DNA of 64,000 bases from Staphylococcus auricularis (GTDB lineage: Bacteria > Bacillota > Bacilli > Staphylococcales > Staphylococcaceae), in the NCBI RefSeq assembly GCF_001500315.1, contig NZ_LLER01000009.1:124001-188000 (forward strand), in the 5' to 3' direction. The notes beneath the pieces were generated by a model. The model made no database searches. It worked only from the letters and a program-made list of their open reading frames with translations, and was not told the origin of the DNA. Of the stretch, positions 10,391-20,815 are shown one piece after another; within the stretch, counting starts at the first letter, position 1, and every line of letters begins with the position of its first letter. The position numbers were made by a program, and so were the translations under genes.

Positions 10391-11659
10391 ATGATAAAAA
10401 TCCCTAGAGGCACACAAGATATTTTGCCAGGTGAAACCAAAAAATGGCGCTATATTGAAAACAAATTACATGAACTGATGAAACTATATAATTATAAAGA
10501 AATTCGTACGCCAATGTTTGAAAGTACAGATCTTTTTGCACGCGGTGTAGGTGATTCTACCGATGTCGTTCAAAAAGAAATGTATACCTTTGAAGATAAA
10601 GGGCAACGCAGCATGACGTTACGTCCAGAAGGTACAGCTGCAGTGGTACGTTCTTATATTGAGAATAAAATGCACGGCGATCCGAACCAACCGGTTAAAC
10701 TTTATTACAATGGACCTATGTTCAGATACGAACGGAAACAAAAAGGGCGTTATCGTCAATTCACTCAATTTGGGGTCGAAGCGATTGGCGCTGAAAATCC
10801 GAGTATCGATGCTGAAGTGCTTGCGATGGTCATGCACATCTATGAATCATTTGGTCTAAAACATTTAAAATTAGTCATCAATAGTATTGGTGATATCGAT
10901 TCACGTAAAGCTTATAACGATGCGTTAGTGGATCACTTTGAGCCCGTGATTCATGAATTCTGTGATGATTGTCAAGCACGTCTTCACACGAATCCGATGC
11001 GTATCCTAGATTGTAAAGTCGATCGAAATCATGAAGCGGTACAAAACGCACCAAGCATTACAGAATACTTGAATGATGCTTCACAACAATACTATGAAGA
11101 AGTGAAATCACATCTCGATGATTTAGGTATTCCTTATGTGGAAGATCCACACTTAGTGAGAGGGTTGGATTATTATACACATACAGCTTTTGAATTAATG
11201 ATTGATGATCCTAACTATGATGGTGCGATCACCACTCTATGTGGTGGCGGTCGTTACAACGGCTTGCTTGAATTGCTTGACGGTCCATCTGAAACAGGTA
11301 TTGGCTTCGCGTTAAGCATCGAACGGTTGCTCATGGCTTTAGAAGAAGAAGGCATTGAGTTAGATGTGGAAGAAGACTTTGATTTATTTGTGGTGACAAC
11401 AGGAGAAGAAGCAGACCGTTACGCAGTTAAACTTTTAAGTCAATTACGTCATGAAGGTATTAGCGCAGATAAAGATTACATGTCACGTAAAATGAAAGGT
11501 CAGATGAAACAAGCCGATCGATTAAATGCGCGCTATACCATCGTGATTGGGGACAGAGAATTAGAAAGCAAACAAATTGATATTAAAAATATGGATACAG
11601 GTGAATCTGACACTGTTCAGTTAGATGAAATCGCTGATTATCTCAAAGCACATAAATAA
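10391..11659 (+). CDS. hisS: Histidyl-tRNA synthetase
   Basis: 422 residues from the ATG at 10391 (AAAGGAG upstream); the in-frame start at 10367 is next to the T-box terminator and would add eight unrelated residues. Class II synthetase: motif 1 region IPRGTQDILP, motif 2 with FRYERKQKGRYRQF, His-binding HisA motif VRGLDYYTHTAFE, motif 3 GIGFALSIERLL, and the C-terminal anticodon-binding domain from about residue 325. Nearly identical in length to S. aureus HisS. aspS follows after 15 bp in the same transcript. Confidence 0.97.
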   Translation: MIKIPRGTQDILPGETKKWRYIENKLHELMKLYNYKEIRTPMFESTDLFARGVGDSTDVVQKEMYTFEDKGQRSMTLRPEGTAAVVRSYIENKMHGDPNQPVKLYYNGPMFRYERKQKGRYRQFTQFGVEAIGAENPSIDAEVLAMVMHIYESFGLKHLKLVINSIGDIDSRKAYNDALVDHFEPVIHEFCDDCQARLHTNPMRILDCKVDRNHEAVQNAPSITEYLNDASQQYYEEVKSHLDDLGIPYVEDPHLVRGLDYYTHTAFELMIDDPNYDGAITTLCGGGRYNGLLELLDGPSETGIGFALSIERLLMALEEEGIELDVEEDFDLFVVTTGEEADRYAVKLLSQLRHEGISADKDYMSRKMKGQMKQADRLNARYTIVIGDRELESKQIDIKNMDTGESDTVQLDEIADYLKAHK

Positions 11660-11674
11660 GGAGATTGATAAGAA

Positions 11675-13441
11675 ATGAGTAAACGAACAACGTATTGCGG
11701 TTTAATTACAGAATCGTATTTAGATCAAGAAGTGACTTTAAAAGGTTGGGTACACAATCGACGTGACTTAGGCGGCCTTATCTTCGTTGACTTACGTGAC
11801 CGTGAAGGATTTGTACAAGTTGTTTTCAACCCTTCATTTTCAAAAGAAGCGCTCGAAGTTGCTGAATCTATTCGTTCTGAATATGTCGTAGAAGTAACTG
11901 GTATCGTTAAAAAAAGAGATGCTGAAACAGTTAACCCTAAAATTCCTACTGGTCAAGTAGAGGTTCAAGTTTCAAGCATCGAAATTATAAACAAATCTGA
12001 AACACCACCGTTTGCGATTAACGAAGAAAACCAAAATGTAGATGAAAATATTCGTTTGAAATATCGTTATTTAGACTTGAGACGTCAAGAATTGGCTCAA
12101 ACGTTCAAAATGCGCCATCAAATTACACGTTCTATTCGTGAATACCTTGATAAGTCAGGTTTTTATGACATTGAAACACCTGTATTAACTAAATCTACGC
12201 CAGAAGGTGCGCGTGACTATCTCGTGCCATCTCGTGTACATGAAGGGGAATTCTACGCACTTCCTCAATCACCGCAAATCTTTAAACAATTATTGATGAT
12301 TAGTGGATTCGATAAATATTACCAAATCGTCAAATGTTTCCGTGATGAAGACTTACGTGCAGACCGTCAACCAGAATTCACACAAGTGGATATGGAAATG
12401 AGCTTTGTCGATCAAGAAGACGTCATTGAAATGGGCGAAGAAATGCTTCAAAAAGTCGTAAAAGATGTAAAAGGGAAAGATATTCCTACACCATTCCCTC
12501 GTATGACTTACGATGAAGCGATGGCACGTTATGGTTCAGATAAACCAGATACACGCTACGGCATGGAACTCATCGATGTCTCAGAATTAGGTCACACAAT
12601 GGACTTTAAAGTATTCAAAGGTGCTGTAGAAAGTGGTGGCCAAGTGAAAGCAATCGTTGCTGAGGGTGCCGCAGACCAATATACACGTAAAGATATCGAT
12701 GGCTTAACTGAGTTTGTAAACATCTATGGAGCGAAAGGCTTAGCTTGGGTTAAAGTCGTAGAAGATGGTTTAAGTGGCCCAATCGCCCGTTTCTTTGAAG
12801 ATGAACATATTGAAACATTAAAACAACTAACAGATGCAAAAGCAGGTGACTTAGTCTTATTCGTCGCTGATAGTAAAGACGTTGTTGCACAAAGTTTAGG
12901 TGCATTACGTCAAAAACTTGCGAGAGATTTAGATTTAATCGATCCTGAAAAACTGAACTTCTTATGGGTGACTGACTGGCCATTGTTAGAATATGACGAT
13001 GAAGCACAACGTTATGTGGCTGCACACCATCCATTTACATCACCTAAACCAGAAGACATTGAAAAATTAGATGACGAACCTGAAAATGCGCAAGCGAATG
13101 CGTATGACGTCGTGCTTAACGGCTATGAACTCGGCGGTGGTTCAATCAGAATTCACGATCGCGCATTACAAGCTAAAATGTTTGAAGTGCTTGGATTTAC
13201 AGAAGAACAAGCGCAAGAACAGTTCGGCTTCTTACTCAATGCATTCAAATACGGAGCTCCTCCACATGGTGGTATTGCATTAGGTCTAGACCGATTAGTA
13301 ATGCTGCTCACAGGACGTACTAACTTAAGAGATACGATTGCATTCCCTAAAACAGCATCTGCAACATGTCTTTTAACCGATGCACCAGGGGAAGTTTCTG
13401 ATGCGCAACTTCAAGAATTATCATTACGCATTAGACACTAA
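11675..13441 (+). CDS. aspS: Aspartyl-tRNA synthetase
   Basis: 588 residues with the bacterial-type layout: N-terminal OB-fold anticodon domain (about 1-110, [19 protein letters not shown]), class II catalytic core with motif 2 [16 protein letters not shown], the inserted GAD domain (about 290-420) and motif 3 [13 protein letters not shown]. It charges tRNA-Asp. AAGGAG ribosome binding site 15 bp after hisS; the pair is controlled by the hisS T-box. The neighbouring tcdA gene expected after aspS in B. subtilis is not here. Confidence 0.97.
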   Translation: MSKRTTYCGLITESYLDQEVTLKGWVHNRRDLGGLIFVDLRDREGFVQVVFNPSFSKEALEVAESIRSEYVVEVTGIVKKRDAETVNPKIPTGQVEVQVSSIEIINKSETPPFAINEENQNVDENIRLKYRYLDLRRQELAQTFKMRHQITRSIREYLDKSGFYDIETPVLTKSTPEGARDYLVPSRVHEGEFYALPQSPQIFKQLLMISGFDKYYQIVKCFRDEDLRADRQPEFTQVDMEMSFVDQEDVIEMGEEMLQKVVKDVKGKDIPTPFPRMTYDEAMARYGSDKPDTRYGMELIDVSELGHTMDFKVFKGAVESGGQVKAIVAEGAADQYTRKDIDGLTEFVNIYGAKGLAWVKVVEDGLSGPIARFFEDEHIETLKQLTDAKAGDLVLFVADSKDVVAQSLGALRQKLARDLDLIDPEKLNFLWVTDWPLLEYDDEAQRYVAAHHPFTSPKPEDIEKLDDEPENAQANAYDVVLNGYELGGGSIRIHDRALQAKMFEVLGFTEEQAQEQFGFLLNAFKYGAPPHGGIALGLDRLVMLLTGRTNLRDTIAFPKTASATCLLTDAPGEVSDAQLQELSLRIRH

Positions 13442-13469
13442 TTAGACACTAAATTCAAGGCTTTATTTC

Positions 13470-13495
13470 TTGCTTATGTGGCTGTATGTGTTATG
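13470..13495 (+). promoter_or_regulatory. Promoter of the 6S RNA
   Basis: TTGCTT (about 13468-13473), 16-bp spacer, TATGAT at 13490-13495 preceded by TG-T (extended -10). It starts within 60 bp of the aspS stop and feeds the structured RNA that follows. Confidence 0.6.
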
Positions 13496-13502
13496 ATGAT
13501 AG

Positions 13503-13736
13503 GCACAAGATAGATGTCTGTAGTGTTCGTAAGTTTGCTTTTTATTTGGGCCTAACACTCTTTGATCCGGGAGCCCAATAGGTTTTCTTGCGGCGCACAT
13601 GCCTCTCATTGAGGACTTGCAAACCAAGAAACAGGGCACCCACCTGTACACAGCAGGCCGAATGATCAAGCTATTACAACTACGGCATCAACGGAGTCTA
13701 TCGGCACGTAAGGCTTTTGTCTTACGTGTTTTTTTA
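13503..13736 (+). ncRNA. ssrS: Probable 6S RNA
   Basis: A ~230-nt non-coding stretch with a promoter at its 5' end and a terminator (CACGTAAG..CTTACGTG, 13705-13728, then T7) at its 3' end. The two ends can pair (ATAGA..GTAGT near 13511-13525 with ACTAC..TCTAT near 13679-13702), and the middle is unusually GC-rich with further complementary pieces, which fits the long interrupted hairpin of 6S RNA, the sigma70-RNA polymerase mimic. In B. subtilis the 6S-1 gene bsrA lies beside aspS, so position agrees. No covariance search was run. The short minus-strand frame over it is a shadow. Confidence 0.72.
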
Positions 13737-13853
13737 TGGAAATTTTTAAGGTGAGATAATGCTCGTTTAGCTGGATTTGCTATAGCTTAGAACTCAGACA
13801 ACATCAATGGATGAGCCTATGTGATTGCTATGATGCAATGCGACTTATCGCAC

Positions 13854-13893
13854 AAAAAGAGCGTCTATCGTTTGTAATGATAGACGTTCTTTT
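13854..13893. terminator. Bidirectional terminator between 6S RNA and rarA
   Basis: Perfect stem GCGTCTATC / GATAGACGT-type arms (13861-13869 with 13879-13888), preceded by A-rich and followed by T-rich tracts, so it can terminate in both directions, chiefly rarA on the minus strand. The ~115 bp between it and the 6S terminator shows no gene. Confidence 0.8.
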
Positions 13894-13921
13894 TATTCAT
13901 AGACTTATAGCTAACAGTGCG

Positions 13922-15211
13922 TTAATTATTTTCTTTTTGTGATTGCATTAAATTATCATAAATAGTCTTGAATTGTTGTTCACTTTTAGATGTTGTTTTG
14001 GGTTCGTAATAAATTTGGTTTTTCAATTTATCTGGTAAATACTGTTGTGGAACGAAACCATTATCATAGTTATGTGGATATTTGTAACCTATGGCACGGC
14101 CGAGTTTTTTAGCACCAGAATAGTGACCATCTTTGAGGTGATCGGGAATTTGACCCACGTTTCCTTTACGAATATCACTGAGCGTTGCATCGATGGCTGA
14201 AATACCTGAATTTGATTTAGGTGAAAGACAGAGTTCTATGACAGCTTGGCTAAGTGGAATACGTGCTTCTGGGAATCTAAGTCTTTCAGCAGCTTCAATT
14301 GCTGCAAGTGTACGTTGGCCTGCATTCGGAGAAGCTAACCCAATATCTTCAAAACTGATGACGAGTAAGCGACGAGCAATCGTAGGTAAGTCTCCTGCTT
14401 CGATTAAACGTGCGAGGTAATGAAGGGCAGCGTTAACGTCACTTCCCCTGATTGATTTTTGAAATGCACTCATGACATCATAATGCATATCACCATCTTT
14501 ATCACTGACAAATGCACCTTTTTGTAAACAATCTTTCGCATCTTGGAGTGTGATATGTCGCGTGCCATCCGTTTCATCTGCACTTAACACGGCAAGTTCT
14601 AACGCGTTTAATGCACTGCGGACGTCACCTTGACTTTGAGTAGAAAAATATTCCATTGCATCCTTGTCAACGGTCGCCTGATACTGACCTAAGCCACGCG
14701 CTTCGTCTTCTAATGCACGATCTAAAGCGGTGCGGATATCATCATCTTCTAGTGGATAAAGTTCAAAGATTTGTGCTCTTGAACGAATGGCCGGATTAAT
14801 GGCATGATAGGGATTAGAAGTAGTCGCACCAATTAAGATGATTTTACCGCTTTCTAAATGAGGTAATAAGAAATCTTGTTTCGCTTGATCAAGTCGATGA
14901 ATTTCGTCGAGTAACAGTACGACTTGACCAGACATTTTTGCTTCTTCTACAATATATTGCATATCTTTTTTGGTATTTGTGACGGCATTGAGTTGTCTGA
15001 ATTTGCTTTTTGTACTACCGGAGATCGCTTTTGCGATACTTGTTTTACCAATACCTGGAGGACCGTAAAAGATCATTGATGATAATCGCTCTGTCTCAAC
15101 CATCCGACGTATAATGCCTTTAGGTCCAACAAGATGTTGTTGTGAGAGGATTTCATCAATATTGTTTGGTCTCATTCGAAATGCAAGTGGTTCATTAGTC
15201 ACTTCGTTCAC
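13922..15211 (-). CDS. rarA: Replication-associated recombination protein RarA (MgsA, AAA+ ATPase)
   Basis: 429 residues on the minus strand. AAA+ ATPase acting at stalled replication forks. Walker A GPPGIGKTS (about residues 50-58), Walker B LLLDEIHR, sensor 1 IGATTSNP and the C-terminal MgsA tetramerisation domain with PHNYDNGFVPQQYLPD. Start MNEVTNEPLAFRMRP has a GGTGTG-type ribosome binding site. It is divergent from cymR, with only ~83 bp between the starts. Confidence 0.95.
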   Translation of the reverse strand: MNEVTNEPLAFRMRPNNIDEILSQQHLVGPKGIIRRMVETERLSSMIFYGPPGIGKTSIAKAISGSTKSKFRQLNAVTNTKKDMQYIVEEAKMSGQVVLLLDEIHRLDQAKQDFLLPHLESGKIILIGATTSNPYHAINPAIRSRAQIFELYPLEDDDIRTALDRALEDEARGLGQYQATVDKDAMEYFSTQSQGDVRSALNALELAVLSADETDGTRHITLQDAKDCLQKGAFVSDKDGDMHYDVMSAFQKSIRGSDVNAALHYLARLIEAGDLPTIARRLLVISFEDIGLASPNAGQRTLAAIEAAERLRFPEARIPLSQAVIELCLSPKSNSGISAIDATLSDIRKGNVGQIPDHLKDGHYSGAKKLGRAIGYKYPHNYDNGFVPQQYLPDKLKNQIYYEPKTTSKSEQQFKTIYDNLMQSQKENN

Positions 15212-15294
15212 ACCTTTCTCATTCTATATTAACGTAAAAAATGATAGAATGGGAATAAATAGTTTTAAAATAAGACAGTTAGAGAGGTTATATA

Positions 15295-15714
15295 ATGAAG
15301 ATATCAACAAAAGGGAGATATGGATTAACATTAATGATTTCCTTAGCCAAAAAAGAAGGGCAAGGTTGTATATCATTAAAATCTATAGCCGAAGAAAACA
15401 ATCTTAGTGATTTATATTTAGAACAACTTGTAGGCCCCTTAAGAAATGCAGGGCTCATCAGAAGTGTACGTGGCGCTAAAGGTGGTTATCAATTACGAAT
15501 AGCTGCTGAAGATATTACAGCTGGTGATATCATTCGTTTATTAGAAGGACCGATTACTTTTGTCGAAAGTATCGATTCAGAACCCCCAGCTCAAAAAGAA
15601 CTCTGGATACGCATGAGAGACGCAGTGAGAGATGTATTAGATAATACAACCTTGAAAGACTTAGTTGATTATAAAGAAACAGATAATCTCGATGGATACA
15701 TGTTTTACATTTAA
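15295..15714 (+). CDS. cymR: Rrf2-family cysteine metabolism repressor CymR
   Basis: 139 residues: N-terminal winged helix (MKISTKGRYGLTLMISLA) and the Rrf2 recognition region SDLYLEQLVGPLRNAGLIRSVRG. No [2Fe-2S] cysteine cluster is present, which distinguishes CymR from IscR. CymR with CysK as corepressor shuts off cystine uptake and cysteine synthesis genes in Bacillus and Staphylococcus. AGAGAGG ribosome binding site. Close agreement with S. aureus CymR in length; divergent from rarA and upstream of csbD and the iscS-mnmA sulfur genes. Confidence 0.93.
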   Translation: MKISTKGRYGLTLMISLAKKEGQGCISLKSIAEENNLSDLYLEQLVGPLRNAGLIRSVRGAKGGYQLRIAAEDITAGDIIRLLEGPITFVESIDSEPPAQKELWIRMRDAVRDVLDNTTLKDLVDYKETDNLDGYMFYI

Positions 15715-15962
15715 GTGTTGACATCTTCAACTCAATTATATAAACTACCCATATTCAATGAACTATGTAAGAAAGGTACCTTCTAATAATACACTTTGAG
15801 TCATTGAATGATTGAGTAATCAAATAGCTACACATTTTAATAATTACGTTAAAAACATGTAAATTTGAATGTTTTTAGTTGATTTTTTAAGAGAAAATGT
15901 GTAAGTTATAATTACTTAATGAAAGATCATAAAAAATTGATAAATAAAGAATTAAAAATTAT

Positions 15963-15987
15963 GTTTAACATTCAACGGCTGTGGTAT
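15963..15987 (+). promoter_or_regulatory. Sigma-B type promoter of csbD
   Basis: GTTTAA at 15963-15968, 13-bp spacer, TGGTAT at 15982-15987. This matches the staphylococcal SigB pattern GTTTWW-N12-15-GGGWAW with one mismatch, 33 bp before the csbD start. CsbD-family genes are classic general-stress (SigB) genes. The rest of the 306-bp cymR-csbD gap is AT-rich and shows no gene; a reading frame extending csbD upstream to 15919 crosses this promoter and is not the real start. Confidence 0.72.
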
Positions 15988-16020
15988 TATCTGTATATAC
16001 AGTCAAAGGAGGAATTACTT

Positions 16021-16206
16021 ATGGCAGAGGAAAACAAAAAATTAGAACAAGCAAAAGGTAACGTGAAAGAAACAGTTGGTAACGCAACTAACAATAAAGA
16101 TTTAGAAAAAGAAGGTAAAGAAGACAAAGCTTCTGGTAAAGCTAAAGAAGTCGTTGACAACGTAAAAGAAAAAGCTAACGACGTTATTGATAAATTCAAA
16201 AAATAA
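16021..16206 (+). CDS. CsbD-family general stress protein
   Basis: 61 residues from the ATG at 16021, 8 nt after GGAGG. Very hydrophilic and lysine/glutamate rich with the CsbD repeat pattern [37 protein letters not shown]; predicted to be a small helical, partly disordered protein. Biochemical function of the family is unknown. The SigB-like promoter and strong ribosome binding site suggest abundant expression under stress. It is monocistronic, ending in a strong terminator. Confidence 0.9.
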   Translation: MAEENKKLEQAKGNVKETVGNATNNKDLEKEGKEDKASGKAKEVVDNVKEKANDVIDKFKK

Positions 16207-16322
16207 TTTCACCTTATTAACCGAAAGATCATAGAGTTATTTTATATTTGAAGTAACCTCGATGATTAAATCATTGATTTTATAAAACAGCATGAATACA
16301 AATTGAATGACTGTATGAATTG

Positions 16323-16358
16323 AGAGGCTAGAACGTATTGCGTTCTAGCCTCTTAAAT
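16323..16358 (+). terminator. Terminator after csbD
   Basis: Perfect stem AGAGGCTAGAACG / CGTTCTAGCCTCT (16323-16335, 16341-16353) with a 5-nt loop and a short T/A tail. Confidence 0.85.
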
Positions 16359-16376
16359 TTTGTCTCACGCATACAA

Positions 16377-16419
16377 AAGTCCGCTTATACAAATTGTTTT
16401 GTTTTGTATAAGCGGACTT
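16377..16419 (-). terminator. Terminator after the luciferase-like gene
   Basis: Perfect 17-bp stem (16377-16393 with 16403-16419, AAGTCCGCTTATACAAA and its complement). It lies 26 bp past the stop of the minus-strand oxidoreductase and has A/T-rich flanks; it may also serve the plus strand. Confidence 0.8.
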
Positions 16420-16444
16420 CTTCATTTTCAACTATTTCTTAACT

Positions 16445-17446
16445 TTATTTTTCATCGTTTAACGCATGTTTTAAACGACTGTATGATTCTTTTTGAAGAT
16501 CTTGATCATAAATATAACTTACAACCATTAATTCATCGAAAGAACCATAATGGTCCATAAACGCTTTTAATTGTTCTTTGACCGTATCTTCTGAACCAAT
16601 CAATGAAGTGCGGAAACGTTGCTGCGCAAGTTCATATTCTCTTTCAGTAAGCACACTACGTAAATCGTCTGTAGGTGGTTGAACGGGTTGCATTTTACCA
16701 CGAAGAATACTAATCATCACTTGTGCCTGTGTAGAGGCTAAGTATTGAGCTTGTTCATCGGTTTCTGCAACAATCGCATTCAAGCAGACAATCATATAAG
16801 GTTTGTCTAACACATCAGAAGGTTGGAATAATTCTTTATAGATTTGAATTGCGTCTTTCATTTGTTGTGGCGCAAAGTGTCCAGCAAAGACATAAGGTAA
16901 TCCTTTTCGAGCTGCTAAATGCGCTGAGTCAGTTGAAGAGCCAAGCACATATAAAGGAATATCTTTTCCTGCAGCTGGATAAGCTCTGACGTAAGCTTGT
17001 TCATTTTCAGGACTGAAGAAGGTTTGAAGTTCTTCTATCTCTTCAGGAAATTGATATACACCATTGTGTTGGTCACGACGTAGCGCGCTAGCTGTCATCA
17101 TGTCTGTACCTGGCGCACGGCCTAAACCTAAATCTACACGGTTAGGGAAAAGCGTTGCCATCGTACCAAATTGTTCAGCGACAACTAGTGGCGCATGGTT
17201 GGGTAACATGATGCCTCCAGAACCAACACGAATATGATCGGTATGTTCTAAGGTGTGTTGTATTAATAGAGCTGTTGCAGAACTGACTAAATTAGGTGCG
17301 TTATGGTGTTCCGCAATCCAGTAACGTTCGTATCCTAAGTCATCAAGATGTTGCGCAAGTGAGACCATATCGCTTAAAGCATCTGCATCATCTTGTCCAT
17401 CACGTACAGGTACAAGGTTGAGTGCAGAAAGTTTCAAATTCTCCAT
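16445..17446 (-). CDS. LLM-class (luciferase-like) flavin-dependent oxidoreductase
   Basis: 333 residues on the minus strand, bacterial luciferase-like monooxygenase of the MsnO8/YhbW-type group. The TIM barrel shows [40 protein letters not shown] and [13 protein letters not shown], the family landmarks for FMN binding. Substrate is unknown. A close homologue exists in S. aureus at the same place. GGAGTG ribosome binding site before [11 protein letters not shown]. The 311-bp gap to iscS holds AT-rich DNA with probable divergent promoters but no gene. Confidence 0.9.
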   Translation of the reverse strand: MENLKLSALNLVPVRDGQDDADALSDMVSLAQHLDDLGYERYWIAEHHNAPNLVSSATALLIQHTLEHTDHIRVGSGGIMLPNHAPLVVAEQFGTMATLFPNRVDLGLGRAPGTDMMTASALRRDQHNGVYQFPEEIEELQTFFSPENEQAYVRAYPAAGKDIPLYVLGSSTDSAHLAARKGLPYVFAGHFAPQQMKDAIQIYKELFQPSDVLDKPYMIVCLNAIVAETDEQAQYLASTQAQVMISILRGKMQPVQPPTDDLRSVLTEREYELAQQRFRTSLIGSEDTVKEQLKAFMDHYGSFDELMVVSYIYDQDLQKESYSRLKHALNDEK

Positions 17447-17711
17447 TCAATGACACTCCTTCTTCTACAATTATTATAATTATAACAATGAAATGTTGCC
17501 GCTCGTAAAATATTGCTCACTCTTGCACTCAGCATAATTTCTGTTAAAATTTTACAAGTGTAAAAAATGTTCCTTTAAATATAAATTCTAAAATTTGATT
17601 TTCGTTAATGATTAATAAGGAAACTATTTGAGAATGATGAATCATGCATTTGAAAACCTATTTTTTATCCATTTAGTCATAAACTGTCAACTAGAAAATT
17701 CATATATATGG

Positions 17712-17720
17712 TGCTATGAT
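17712..17720 (+). promoter_or_regulatory. Candidate iscS-mnmA promoter (extended -10)
   Basis: TG-C-TATGAT at 17712-17720, ~38 bp before the iscS start. No good -35 at standard spacing, which is tolerated with an extended -10. Confidence 0.45.
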
Positions 17721-17757
17721 AGGGATAATGATTTTAAAAATGAGGAGTGTCAAACCC

Positions 17758-18900
17758 ATGGAAGTATATCTTGATTATGCAGCTACGACACCAGTGCGTG
17801 CTGAGGTCATAGAAAAAATGATGAATATTTATCAAAGTCATTACGGAAATCCTTCTTCAATCCATTCAGTAGGAAGAGATGCACGTAAGTATTTAGATGA
17901 AGCTCGTCGTACAGTCGCTAAATTAATCGGGGCTTCTCCTAAAGAAATTATCTTTACGAGTGGCGCAACTGAATCTAGTAATACAGCGATTAAGGGCATC
18001 GCATATGCTAATCAAGCAAAAGGTAAACATCTCATTACCACTAAAATAGAACATCACTCTGTACTCCATGTGTTCGAACAATTAGAACGTGAAGGGTTTG
18101 ACGTGACGTATTTAGATGTAAATGAAGAAGGCGTCGTTGATTTGGACCAATTACGTGAGGCTCTGACGCCTGAGACTACACTCGTTTCAATCATGTTTGT
18201 GAACAACGAGGTTGGTACGGTTCAACCAATGTATGACATTGACCAAATCGTCTCCGAGTCCAATGCATTATTACACGTTGATGCAGTGCAAGCAGTGGGG
18301 CATTTAGATATTAATATGGCAGATTTTAATATCGACGCGATGAGTATTACAGCTCATAAGTTTGGTGGTCCTAAAGGTGTAGGTGTGCTTTATGTTAAAG
18401 CAGAGACACCGATTCAATATAGTCAATTTGGTGGTGAACAAGAGACCAAACGCCGTGCAGGTACTGAAAACCTACCACAAATAGTAGGCTTAGCAGAAGC
18501 GATGAACTTAGCTGTTACAAACATGGATGACAATAACGTCCATTTAATGAATTTAAAAAATCAATTTTTAGTCACATTGCAAGAAAGAGCGATACCGTTT
18601 GAATTGAATGGCTCTATGACGAATGCCACAGGACATGTAGTTAATCTATATTTTCCATTTATAGATGTTGAAACCTTGCTTACTTTATTAGATTTAGCAC
18701 AAGTCTATGTTTCAGCTGGTTCAGCATGTACAGCGGGTTCAATGACACCATCACACGTTTTAACAGCAATGTATAATGATGAAGATCGCGCAAACCATTC
18801 TGTGCGTTTTAGCTTTAACGAATTAACGACTGAAAAAGAAATTAAAACGGTAGCTGCAGAAATTCATAAAATATATCATCGATTTAGGGAGGTAAACTAA
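17758..18900 (+). CDS. Cysteine desulfurase (IscS/NifS family, YrvO type)
   Basis: 380 residues from the ATG at 17758 (GAGGAG upstream); an upstream in-frame start at 17716 lies inside the promoter. PLP enzyme converting cysteine to alanine and enzyme-bound persulfide. PLP lysine in ITAHKFGGPKG, catalytic cysteine loop SAGSACTAGS. It abuts mnmA (0 bp), matching the B. subtilis YrvO-MnmA pair in which this desulfurase hands sulfur directly to MnmA for tRNA 2-thiouridine. Confidence 0.94.
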   Translation: MEVYLDYAATTPVRAEVIEKMMNIYQSHYGNPSSIHSVGRDARKYLDEARRTVAKLIGASPKEIIFTSGATESSNTAIKGIAYANQAKGKHLITTKIEHHSVLHVFEQLEREGFDVTYLDVNEEGVVDLDQLREALTPETTLVSIMFVNNEVGTVQPMYDIDQIVSESNALLHVDAVQAVGHLDINMADFNIDAMSITAHKFGGPKGVGVLYVKAETPIQYSQFGGEQETKRRAGTENLPQIVGLAEAMNLAVTNMDDNNVHLMNLKNQFLVTLQERAIPFELNGSMTNATGHVVNLYFPFIDVETLLTLLDLAQVYVSAGSACTAGSMTPSHVLTAMYNDEDRANHSVRFSFNELTTEKEIKTVAAEIHKIYHRFREVN

Positions 18901-20013
<1,113 letters not shown>

Positions 20014-20045
20014 ATTGTGTTTGTAAAATTATATGTAACCATTAC

Positions 20046-20090
20046 AAAATAGGACGAGACAATCACACAGTCTTGTCCTGTTTTGTCTTT
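20046..20090 (+). terminator. Terminator after mnmA
   Basis: 15-bp stem with two wobbles (AAAATAGGACGAGAC 20046-20060, GTCTTGTCCTGTTTT 20070-20084), then TGTCTTTT. Confidence 0.85.
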
Positions 20091-20145
20091 TCACACATGG
20101 AAAGAAGCACATGTTATAATGATATGTAAGAAATGAGGTATTTCA

Positions 20146-20814
20146 GTGGAACAACAACAGATTTATCAATTAATCAAAGATGGCAAGGTTGAAGAAGCGT
20201 TACAATCACTCTTTGATAATATTGAAGCAAATCCAAAAGAAGTAGAAAATTATATCAATGCAGGTATTTTAATCGCCGAAGCGGGCGAAGTAGAACATGC
20301 GGAGCGCTTCTTCCAACGTGCGATTACTTTGGATCCTGAAAACGGCGCAATTTATTATAATCTAGCTAATGTATATTACAATGAAGGCCGTTATAATGAA
20401 GCGATTAAACTATATCAACAAGCACTTCAATTCAATATGGAAAAAGTAGATGCGAACTACATGATTGGCATGTCATTTAATCAGTTGGGTGCATTCAGAG
20501 AAGCAATGCCATTTCTTATGACTGCAGCTGAATTAGAACCGAACAAAGATGCTGAAGTGCAATTTCAATATGGTTTAGTTTTATGTCATTTGGAAATGTT
20601 TGAAGCGGCAGTAAAACAACTTAAATTGGTATTAGAAATAGACAAAGAACATGTCGATGCACTGTACAATTTAGGATTAGCTACCTATATGTTAACAGAA
20701 GATACAACCGAAGCGATGCCTTATTTTAAACGTGCGGTAGACATAGATCCTAAACATGTCATGAGCCAGCATGCGATAAAAACATTTGAACAATTAGCAG
20801 AAGAGGAGGATTAA
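20146..20814 (+). CDS. Tetratricopeptide repeat protein
   Basis: 222 residues, start GTG at 20146 behind GAGGT. At least five TPR units can be seen, for example EVENYINAGILIAEAGEVEHAERFFQRAITLDPENGAIYYNLANVYYNEGR in consecutive 34-residue steps (quoted here only as positions ~34-82). No signal peptide or membrane segment, so a cytoplasmic scaffold protein. It is 1 bp from recD2, a conserved pairing in Firmicutes (B. subtilis yrrB-recD2). Partner unknown. Confidence 0.88.
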   Translation: MEQQQIYQLIKDGKVEEALQSLFDNIEANPKEVENYINAGILIAEAGEVEHAERFFQRAITLDPENGAIYYNLANVYYNEGRYNEAIKLYQQALQFNMEKVDANYMIGMSFNQLGAFREAMPFLMTAAELEPNKDAEVQFQYGLVLCHLEMFEAAVKQLKLVLEIDKEHVDALYNLGLATYMLTEDTTEAMPYFKRAVDIDPKHVMSQHAIKTFEQLAEEED

Positions 20815-20815
20815 C

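Noticed and set aside
13463-13669. 68-residue minus-strand open frame
   Set aside because: Overlaps the probable 6S RNA and has no ribosome binding site; the RNA structure explains the open frame.
15919-16020. Longer csbD product beginning at 15919
   Set aside because: The extension covers the SigB-type promoter and the ribosome binding site, and it does not resemble CsbD.
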